DNA of 5,561 nt, from the NCBI GenBank assembly GCA_937890245.1, contig CALACF010000399.1, positions 1 through 5,561 of the forward strand, written 5' to 3'. The stretch is from an uncultured Flavobacteriales bacterium. GTDB taxonomy: Bacteria > Bacteroidota > Bacteroidia > Flavobacteriales_D > Sanyastnellaceae. The position numbers and the translations under genes are program-made. The notes under the pieces were generated by a model. That model was not told the origin of the DNA. It saw only the letters and a list, made by a program, of their open reading frames with translations, and did not search any database. Below, one piece after another: positions 1-4,696 of this stretch. Position 1 is the stretch's first letter. Each line of letters starts with the position of its first letter.

Positions 1-679
1 GGGTCACCGTGGGCTGGTCCACGTCAGTGCTATACGACGGGCGTGTGATCGCCACCTCAATGTCCACTTTGGGAGCGCCGTCCTTCAGGTCGACCAGCGA
101 GAATACCTTGATCCCGCCGCTCGCTATGCGCGAGCAGTAGTCCTTGGCAGTGCTCCGATACCCCAGGCAGTGCTGCATCTGGACACCCTCCCAGTAGACC
201 AGCTCCTCGTCGTGCCCGAGATCGATGATCGCGTAATCTCCTTGGCGGAACACCTCATGTTCAAGCCTCGCTTCCAGGGACTGGTCGATGGGTGGATCTG
301 ACGGCCCGTGCCACGCGTGGGCGATCTCAGCAGACTTGATGAACGACTCAAGGTCCTGTGGGGTATCGAATTGGACAAAGAGGTTGTCGGTGAGGTAGAG
401 GCGGTGCTTGCGCAGATTGAGGTACCAGAAGGACCCGTCGTCCAGGGTGACAGCACGCGAATCAGACGGAATACCCTCTCCGTCACCCTCCTCCGCGTGT
501 TTGAGAAGCTCCTCGGCCATCGGATACCCTCCTTCGATGAGCTGGGCTACGTAAGCGGCATCTGACTTTTTATACCACTCTTCGTCGGTCGACCCGTCGT
601 CGTCGTCGTCCTCGTCCCACTCGTCGTCCCACTTGCGGCCGTCTGACTCACCAACTAATCTGGACGCTGTGTTGCTCAT
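1..679 (-). CDS. Tagged acidic protein with a PcfJ-like domain, 3'-truncated by the window edge
   Basis: The frame opens at ATG 679 and has no stop through base 1 (226 residues seen). The N-terminus MSNTASRLVGE is the most divergent tag but keeps Gly10-Glu11. A very acidic linker follows (residues 18-34, with five Asp in a row at 24-28). Residues about 161-210 resemble the PcfJ-like domain of plasmid and phage proteins: MQHCLGY (168-174), then a spacer with YC-x-R, SGGIKVFSLVD (187-197) and a closing strand KVDIEVA (204-210). These correspond to the family pattern of a Met-x-His-Cys-hydrophobic-Gly core, a Gly-x-Ile/Arg-hydrophobic-Ser-Leu strand and a T/D-hydrophobic-Glu strand. The molecular role of this family is poorly known. 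The start is 32 bases after the previous stop, without a clear Shine-Dalgarno sequence. Confidence 0.8.
   Translation of the reverse strand, partial: MSNTASRLVGESDGRKWDDEWDEDDDDDGSTDEEWYKKSDAAYVAQLIEGGYPMAEELLKHAEEGDGEGIPSDSRAVTLDDGSFWYLNLRKHRLYLTDNLFVQFDTPQDLESFIKSAEIAHAWHGPSDPPIDQSLEARLEHEVFRQGDYAIIDLGHDEELVYWEGVQMQHCLGYRSTAKDYCSRIASGGIKVFSLVDLKDGAPKVDIEVAITRPSYSTDVDQPTVT
647..679 (-). other. N-terminal tag, copy 6 (MSNTASRLVGE)
   Basis: Residues 1-11 of the PcfJ-like protein. The weakest copy, but Met-Ser-Asn, Ala5, Leu8, Gly10 and Glu11 coincide with the consensus at the same positions. Confidence 0.45.
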
Positions 680-711
680 TCGGATTTTTGTATACGATCA
701 AAAGTTGGAGG

Positions 712-1899
712 TCAAGACTGCTCTCCTACGAGGTAGCTCATCGCGTGCTTGAGGAACCGATTGAAAAGCTTTGGGTGCGTGCGCTGCAACTTCCGAATTG
801 GGAACGCAACGCTGTTGCCGATATTCCCACCCCGCAGTGACACCTCGATCCGCTGGTCGGACATGCCCTGTTGGCGAAGCTGCTCAACGTGGGATCGGGC
901 GTAGGCCATCAGCTCGTGGGGATTGCTGTAGTAGGCGTGCTGGTCAACTTTCCCATTCTGACCCGTGATCGACGCTACGATGTCGGGGATCTGCTTACCC
1001 TGGGCCGTGGCACGCCCATACTGGCCCCTGTGAACCATCTCGTGATCGATGGTAATACGGAGTTGCTTAGGGTCCATGCGCAGAGTCCCCGCGTGCATGA
1101 CGACGCCCTCAGCGTCAGCCCGGCCCAGTGCGCCATACTGGTTGAGCAAGTAGTCGTCGACCGTGAACTGCACCTTGTAGGGCTTCAACTCCGTGTTGAG
1201 CCTGGGGAGATCGCCACTCCATCGTGCGATGATGCGCATGATTTCGTCTACATTCTCGGGCACGACGACCGCTTCCCCGATCATCCTGGATGCGAGGCTT
1301 TCGTAGGAATGGTGGAGGTGCCTGGCCTGCTGGGGGTAGGCCCTAGCCGGAATTTGCTCTTTACGCCGGGCCGATTCTTCACGCTCGCGCTCAAGTCTTT
1401 TATTCGACTGGTCCCGCACGCGCTCATCATCATATTTCTGCGGGGAAAGCTGCTCCTTCCGCCTGGCCGATTCTTCCCGCTCGCGCTCAAGTCTTTTATT
1501 CGACTGGTCCCGCACGCGCTCATATTTCTGAGCAGCCTTTTTAGCCAGCATCTCCCTGTGGTAGTGGAGAGCTGCGGGAGGGAGCGTTTTAAGTTTGGCT
1601 GGCGAAAGGGCGGATATCAACGAGTTCAGCAGTTGCTCTCTGTCCTCGTCGCTCTGCCCGGCCCAGTATTTTCGCCAGCCAGACGTGGTGGTGGGAAAGT
1701 AACCAGTCCACCCACGGTAGTGTGCCCGCCACACAGGGGCAAATACGCTGCTAAAAATCCCACCGCCAGAGCCGCTGGCCAGGCCACCCAAACCAGTCCC
1801 AGCTACGGGGGCTACAGCGGCGGCCCCCGCAGTGGACTTGATAAAGCTGCGGCGTGACATTCCCGCCTCGCCTATCAGTTGTTTTGCCAATTCGCTCAT
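712..1899 (-). CDS. Tagged, Tat-signal-bearing putative zinc metallopeptidase (395 residues)
   Basis: Modules in order: tag MSELAKQLIGE (1-11); twin-arginine motif MSRRSFIK (14-21) followed by an Ala/Gly-rich hydrophobic stretch to about 41; a Trp/Tyr-rich segment (56-80); charged coiled-coil-like repeats (127-150 and 159-182, identical over 24 residues); a second tag-like motif LASRMIGE (202-209); a C-terminal domain with HEMVH at 286-290. HExxH supplies two zinc ligands and the catalytic Glu in zincin metallopeptidases. Glu329 in NPHELMAYA is a plausible third ligand, as in gluzincins. Residues 346-390 match the C-terminus of the preceding protein. Cutting at Glu11 and Glu209 would free an export-competent coiled-coil half and a peptidase half. 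Activity, substrate and processing are inferred; the peptidase family is not identified. A phage peptidase of this kind might act on host proteins or in the envelope. Confidence 0.87.
   Translation of the reverse strand: MSELAKQLIGEAGMSRRSFIKSTAGAAAVAPVAGTGLGGLASGSGGGIFSSVFAPVWRAHYRGWTGYFPTTTSGWRKYWAGQSDEDREQLLNSLISALSPAKLKTLPPAALHYHREMLAKKAAQKYERVRDQSNKRLEREREESARRKEQLSPQKYDDERVRDQSNKRLEREREESARRKEQIPARAYPQQARHLHHSYESLASRMIGEAVVVPENVDEIMRIIARWSGDLPRLNTELKPYKVQFTVDDYLLNQYGALGRADAEGVVMHAGTLRMDPKQLRITIDHEMVHRGQYGRATAQGKQIPDIVASITGQNGKVDQHAYYSNPHELMAYARSHVEQLRQQGMSDQRIEVSLRGGNIGNSVAFPIRKLQRTHPKLFNRFLKHAMSYLVGEQS
730..864 (-). repeat. Shared C-terminal module, copy in the metallopeptidase-like protein
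   Basis: Residues 346-390, the counterpart of residues 125-169 of the preceding protein. It is followed by VGEQS, so this protein ends with another hydrophobic-Gly-Glu triplet. Confidence 0.75.
1273..1296 (-). other. Internal tag-like motif in the metallopeptidase-like protein (LASRMIGE)
   Basis: Residues 202-209 keep the Leu-Ala-x-x-x-Ile-Gly-Glu spacing of the N-terminal tag and sit exactly between the coiled-coil half and the HExxH half. This is where a maturation cut would separate the two domains. Confidence 0.45.
1354..1440 (-). repeat. Coiled-coil-coding direct repeat, copy 2
   Basis: Encodes residues 154-182. Compared with copy 1 it has a six-base insertion (two Asp codons, GATGAT) after the Gln-Lys-Tyr codons; the other 24 residues are identical. 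Confidence 0.92.
1450..1530 (-). repeat. Coiled-coil-coding direct repeat, copy 1
   Basis: Encodes residues 124-150 of the metallopeptidase-like protein; the core ERVRDQSNKRLEREREE and following residues are repeated 96 bases (32 codons) later. The DNA copies differ at a few, mostly silent, positions. Confidence 0.92.
1777..1860 (-). other. Tat-like export signal behind the tag
   Basis: Residues 14-41 of the metallopeptidase-like protein: SRRSFIK, close to the S/T-R-R-x-F-L-K consensus, then a moderately hydrophobic Ala/Gly/Val stretch broken by Pro31. This is typical of weakly hydrophobic Tat signals. A signal-peptidase site of the A-x-A type could lie near residues 26-30 or after Ala41; I cannot choose between them. 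Confidence 0.55.
1861..1872 (-). promoter_or_regulatory. Possible internal ribosome binding site before Met14
   Basis: On the minus strand GGCGAGGCGGGA directly precedes the ATG of codon 14 (1858-1860), with GAGG five bases from it. Use of this start would make an untagged product beginning MSRRSFIK, a normal Tat substrate. The purine run also simply encodes Gly-Glu-Ala-Gly, so it may be coincidental. Confidence 0.3.
1867..1899 (-). other. N-terminal tag, copy 5 (MSELAKQLIGE)
   Basis: Residues 1-11 of the metallopeptidase-like protein, immediately before a twin-arginine motif. It shares the 16-base core (1874-1889) with three other copies. Confidence 0.6.
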
Positions 1900-1902
1900 T
1901 GC

Positions 1903-2442
1903 TTAACTACGAGGATTCGACTCTGCATTTCCACGAAGGTAGGCCATTGCGTATTTCAGAAACCGGTTGAAACGCTTTGGGTCCGACTTTTTAAGCCTGA
2001 CAATGGCCATGGGAGCGTCATTCACAACGAAACCCCTGCGCAAATCTCGCTCGATCTCAGCGTCAGACTTCCCTCCCTGACCGCCAACGACCATCAGACT
2101 TCCCCTGCCACCGGTCCGTTTCGCGTCTACAACTCTAGCAAAAGCCTTTGCCAGTCCCGACTCACCTTCGGGACGGACCAGCACCGTGATGGGAGCGCGG
2201 TACGAGTAGGAGTTCGGCACAAAACCGTCAAAGGAGTAGACTGTTACGGCTTTACCTGGGTTTTCTAGTGCCAACTCGACAAACTTCCTGATTTCCTCCC
2301 CACCGACGATACGCGATCTGCGCCGACCGTTGGCTGCCTCCACCTTCGCTGTGAGGCGCTGCATGTCGCTACCGTGCAAACCTATCCTGGCAAGCCTTTT
2401 AACGTAGGATTCTCCCACCAGCTGTCGTGCCATGGTGCTCAT
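1903..2442 (-). CDS. Tagged hypothetical protein sharing a C-terminal module with the metallopeptidase-like protein (179 residues)
   Basis: The frame stays open to 2460, but the start is placed at ATG 2442. This gives MSTMARQLVGE, with Glu11 in register with the other tags, and makes an ATGA overlap with the upstream stop. The extra six residues from 2460 would bury the tag. Residues 12-50 are basic (GRRRSRIV). Residues 65-115 look like alternating strands and helices with glycine-rich GGRGSLMVVGGQGG. Residues 125-169 align without gaps to residues 346-390 of the next protein, at 22 of 45 identical positions, including PK-x-FNRFLK-x-AM-x-YL. The gene ends 3 bases before the next start. The function is unknown; the shared C-terminus may be a docking or assembly module. 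Confidence 0.86.
   Translation of the reverse strand: MSTMARQLVGESYVKRLARIGLHGSDMQRLTAKVEAANGRRRSRIVGGEEIRKFVELALENPGKAVTVYSFDGFVPNSYSYRAPITVLVRPEGESGLAKAFARVVDAKRTGGRGSLMVVGGQGGKSDAEIERDLRRGFVVNDAPMAIVRLKKSDPKRFNRFLKYAMAYLRGNAESNPRS
1936..2070 (-). repeat. Shared C-terminal module, copy in the 179-residue protein
   Basis: Residues 125-169, aligning gap-free with the neighbouring gene's C-terminus (22 of 45 identical). The most conserved part is PK-x-FNRFLK-x-AM-x-YL, which looks like an amphipathic helix. A diverged coding duplication rather than a DNA-level repeat. Confidence 0.75.
2410..2442 (-). other. N-terminal tag, copy 4 (MSTMARQLVGE)
   Basis: Residues 1-11 of the 179-residue protein. 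Diverged in sequence (Val-Gly-Glu rather than Ile-Gly-Glu) but identical in spacing, with Ala5, Leu8, Gly10 and Glu11 kept. Confidence 0.55.
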
Positions 2443-3674
2443 TTCGCAAGGCGGCCCCACTCCCCTTTTGCTTTGAGCCGGTAAACAAGTTCGAGGGCGA
2501 CTCCATTGCCAGTAGGAATCCAGTTGGCGCCTGTAACTTCAGCGGATTCGATCCTGTCATCGGTAAGATTGCCAACAAAATTTTCGATCTTGGCGATGAG
2601 GGCGTCCGTCCACTCCTTAAGAGCGCCCCTCACGTTGACATCCACGAAGGTGGTTGGCGTAACGGTCACCATCAGGGCTGTGAGGTGGTCCTGCGCCTCT
2701 TTGTTGATGTAGACCACTTTCGCCCCGTTATCCTCGACGAACTTTCTCACCCACATTATGAGGTTGAAGTCAGCCCTGGTCGGAGCGGCTATGTCCAACT
2801 TTTGCTGGTGGGTCAGCATGGGTTTGGCAAGCTTCTTGTGTCGGACTTCGACGGAGATGTCAATCGACCCATACACATCCTTACGGTAGGTCATCTCAGG
2901 ATGCTGTTTGATTAGCGCGTTGACCTCATTTTTTATCATGTGCAACGGGTCTGTGTGCCACGGGTCGTAGCTCTTCGTCATGTCGTGGTCGTATATAATG
3001 CGCGCTAGATTGTTTCTGGGATAGGGGTACCAATCCAGGAAATACCCGTGCTTGCTGACGTCGAACGACGACTCCTCTCTGAGGCCGTATTTGGCCATCA
3101 CCCCGGCCACAATCTTGGGCACCTCCTCCCTAGCCATTTTTAGCGCCGCTTCCCGCGCCTTGTTGGGCGGCCTGGGTTTTGTCACGTGCTTTGACTGGCT
3201 CACCGGCCTGGTGTGTGAACCGGACATGCTGCGGGCAGCCTGCATCAACACTTCACTTTTGCGCTGGTGACCAAGCTCCCATAGCTTTTGCAGCTCAGTG
3301 CGCGTAGGTTTGTCAGGGAAATGGTACAGAACGAGTTCATCGTGCCTAAACTTCCACCACTCAGGATTCCGCTCGACAGGGTGTGCCCACGCGGCTTCGT
3401 CGCTGAATACAGGCTTGGGCGCCAGGCTCGCCAATTTCCCTAAATTCCCTTTTGTCGGCATTTTAGGCGGTCTATTAGGCGGGGACGGACGCATTCCGAA
3501 GCTCATTGCAAGGTCCTGCACCCCCGAGTCTATATCCTCAGGAGACCGGTTAAGCACCCGATCCCAGTAAGCCTCGTCCGCCGCCTCGCCTAGCAGCCGT
3601 TCAACCAAGGTGCCCCGGACGTGGGCGGCGGGGGGCAGAGTCTCTCCAATCAGTTGTTTTGCCAGATTGCCCAT
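2439..3674 (-). CDS. Tagged hypothetical protein with two processing-like motifs (411 residues)
   Basis: The start at ATG 3674 gives MGNLAKQLIGE (Glu11); a second copy, LVERLLGE, ends at Glu30. Residues 60-90 form a Pro/Lys/Gly linker and 150-175 a basic Ser/Pro linker, flanking a Trp-rich segment (EWWKFRHDELVLYHFPDKP, 105-123). The C-terminal half, from about residue 230 (DPWHTDPLHMI, then DVYGSIDISV at 266-275), is the part shared with the 5'-truncated gene at the right edge and looks like an alpha/beta domain. No catalytic signature is recognised. Its TGA overlaps the next gene's ATG in an ATGA junction. It is probably a modular, processed virion-associated protein; the biochemical role is unknown. 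Two linkers and two domains are an inference from composition. Confidence 0.88.
   Translation of the reverse strand: MGNLAKQLIGETLPPAAHVRGTLVERLLGEAADEAYWDRVLNRSPEDIDSGVQDLAMSFGMRPSPPNRPPKMPTKGNLGKLASLAPKPVFSDEAAWAHPVERNPEWWKFRHDELVLYHFPDKPTRTELQKLWELGHQRKSEVLMQAARSMSGSHTRPVSQSKHVTKPRPPNKAREAALKMAREEVPKIVAGVMAKYGLREESSFDVSKHGYFLDWYPYPRNNLARIIYDHDMTKSYDPWHTDPLHMIKNEVNALIKQHPEMTYRKDVYGSIDISVEVRHKKLAKPMLTHQQKLDIAAPTRADFNLIMWVRKFVEDNGAKVVYINKEAQDHLTALMVTVTPTTFVDVNVRGALKEWTDALIAKIENFVGNLTDDRIESAEVTGANWIPTGNGVALELVYRLKAKGEWGRLAK
3585..3608 (-). other. Second tag-like motif in the 411-residue protein (LVERLLGE)
   Basis: Residues 23-30 repeat the pattern of the tag, ending Leu-Gly-Glu, 19 residues after the first. 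Leu-x-Glu is the strictest form of the T4 gp21 consensus, so a two-step trim of the N-terminus is possible. Confidence 0.45.
3642..3674 (-). other. N-terminal tag, copy 3 (MGNLAKQLIGE)
   Basis: Residues 1-11 of the 411-residue protein. It shares the exact 16-base core at 3649-3664 with three other tags, while flanking codons differ synonymously. Confidence 0.6.
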
Positions 3675-3681
3675 ACGCTAA

Positions 3682-4080
3682 CTACGCTCGCGCTTCAGCT
3701 CGGACCATTCTCGGCCTCGGGCAGCTGCGCCTCGGCTTGGCGGATTTGAAGGTGGCCGGTTTGCGCGATCCCACGGGGACTGACGAGATGTGAACTTCGT
3801 CTACAACGCCCTCCTCGTGTGGGAACACCGTCATGAAATAGACGGCCATGGGGCGTGGGCCGGTGGCCAGCTGCTCCTTGATGCTCGACGACGGGCAATC
3901 GCAGAACTGAGGGTGGTCGGTGCGGTTGGCTATCCCCTTGGCCATCGTGGCAGTCGGGTAGATGGGGTATTTCTTGCCATCCACGGTGATGGTGAGGGCC
4001 TCGTCGGAGACCTTTCCAAGGGTAGGGATGGGCGAGAGGGCTGCCAGGGGGATCAGTTTGAGGAAATCGCGTCGTTTCAT
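3682..4080 (-). CDS. Small protein with a Tat-like signal, lacking the shared tag (132 residues)
   Basis: The N-terminus MKRRDFLKL fits the twin-arginine consensus (S/T-R-R-x-F-L-K), with Lys in place of Ser/Thr. A short hydrophobic run (LIPLAALSPIPTLG) follows. Such signals route folded proteins across the inner membrane through TatABC. The remainder (about residues 24-132) has a beta-like start (ALTITVDGKKYPIYPT), a Cys-x-Cys pair (FCDC, residues 59-62) that might bind metal or form a disulfide, and a strongly basic C-terminus. It is the only complete gene here without the tag; the 43 bases upstream do not encode one in any continuous way. It ends 7 bases before the next start. The family is unknown. 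The basic tail could reflect a frameshift, but no alternative frame looks better. Confidence 0.7.
   Translation of the reverse strand: MKRRDFLKLIPLAALSPIPTLGKVSDEALTITVDGKKYPIYPTATMAKGIANRTDHPQFCDCPSSSIKEQLATGPRPMAVYFMTVFPHEEGVVDEVHISSVPVGSRKPATFKSAKPRRSCPRPRMVRAEARA
4012..4080 (-). other. Tat-like export signal at the N-terminus of the untagged small protein
   Basis: Residues 1-23: KRRDFLK followed by LIPLAALSPIPTLGK. It has the twin arginines, Phe at +2 and Leu-Lys at the expected spacing, and a short hydrophobic core. No clear A-x-A cleavage site follows, so it may stay as a membrane anchor. Confidence 0.55.
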
Positions 4081-4123
4081 ACTTGAGTAGAACCGGGTTT
4101 CCCCTCCCGCTTGTTGCCCCTCG

Positions 4124-4696
4124 TCAGCGATCCGGTCTTGGAAGCCCTCTCACGGCCCAGTCAGGCCCTACGCCATGCGCTTGGGCCATGCGCCGAATCC
4201 AATCCTCGGATTCGTGCTTCGTAACGGGCTTGGAGTGCGTCTTTTTTTCCTCCTTGAACCCAATACTTTTGAAAAACCCGACCGTCTTCCTAGTAGTCGG
4301 CATAGCCAAAATTTGTTTCAACATCCTAAAACTCGTCAATTCCTCCCTCCCTGTGAGGTTCAGCCTGAGCGTGGTGTGCTCGCCACCCGAGTAATCCCCG
4401 TCAGGATCGTCGTTGGGATCGTTTTCGACGCTGATGATTGTGCGCACAAATGGCATACCGTCGCTCACCTGCGGTGACTCCGATGTGTGCAGGTCGAAAG
4501 ATCCAGCACCCTCGGGGTAGGCATCTGGATTTGCGTCAAACTGAGCTTCGCTTGGCTCAGACGTGTAGATGCCAGGAGAGCGTTCGTCGAGTCCAAGGTC
4601 GTGAACCAGCTTGAGGACAGTAGCGCGGCGCATGGCCTGCCGGACCAGGCGACCAGCGCCACCCTCGCCGATCAGTTGTTTTGCCAGGTTGCTCAT
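4124..4696 (-). CDS. Tagged hypothetical protein (190 residues)
   Basis: The start at ATG 4696 is fixed by the tag MSNLAKQLIGE and by the TGATG junction with the preceding gene. Residues 1-25 duplicate that gene's N-terminus exactly; the rest is unique. The middle (about residues 40-105) is acidic and low in hydrophobic content, with DPNDDPDGDYSGGEH near its end. The last third is basic, with TTRKTVGFFKSIGFKEEKKTH and WIRRMAQAHGVGPDWAVRG. There is no signal peptide, membrane segment or recognised enzyme motif. Its TGA is followed by a 43-base gap, the largest in the cluster, before the untagged gene at 4080. I infer a head-packaged or processed cargo protein only because of the shared tag. 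Confidence 0.85.
   Translation of the reverse strand: MSNLAKQLIGEGGAGRLVRQAMRRATVLKLVHDLGLDERSPGIYTSEPSEAQFDANPDAYPEGAGSFDLHTSESPQVSDGMPFVRTIISVENDPNDDPDGDYSGGEHTTLRLNLTGREELTSFRMLKQILAMPTTRKTVGFFKSIGFKEEKKTHSKPVTKHESEDWIRRMAQAHGVGPDWAVRGLPRPDR
4622..4696 (-). repeat. 75-base exact direct repeat, copy B
   Basis: The second copy forms codons 1-25 of the 190-residue protein, offset 230 bases from copy A. Perfect identity without a single silent change points to recent duplication or ongoing gene conversion. Confidence 0.97.
4664..4696 (-). other. N-terminal tag, copy 2 (MSNLAKQLIGE)
   Basis: Residues 1-11 of the 190-residue protein, identical in DNA to copy 1 as part of a 75-base exact repeat. 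The predicted cut is after Glu11, leaving GGAGRLVRQ at the new N-terminus. Confidence 0.6.

Noticed and set aside
124..486. 120-residue minus-strand frame
   Set aside because: It is a Ser/Thr/Arg-rich shadow inside the PcfJ-like gene, which is open across the whole region and missed only because its stop lies outside the window.
680..711. AT-rich 32-base gap with TATACAAA on the minus strand and a TTTTG/CAAAA inverted repeat
   Set aside because: It could be read as a late promoter or small hairpin, but there is no matching second element, the stem is five weak pairs and no U-run terminator follows.
871..1857. Long plus-strand open frame (328 residues) opposite the metallopeptidase-like gene
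   Set aside because: It is antisense to a gene with a tag, Tat motif, HExxH and a paralogous C-terminus. Its translation has low-complexity Pro/Arg/Val composition and no motif.
2427..2915. Plus-strand open frame of 162 residues
   Set aside because: It lies opposite two well-supported genes whose reading frames are confirmed by paralogy and the ATGA junction.
4081..4123. Search for a hidden tag, promoter or terminator in the largest gap
   Set aside because: The frame upstream of ATG 4080 is open but encodes nothing like LAKQLIGE. GGAGG is about 22 bases from the start, and only a three-pair stem is visible.
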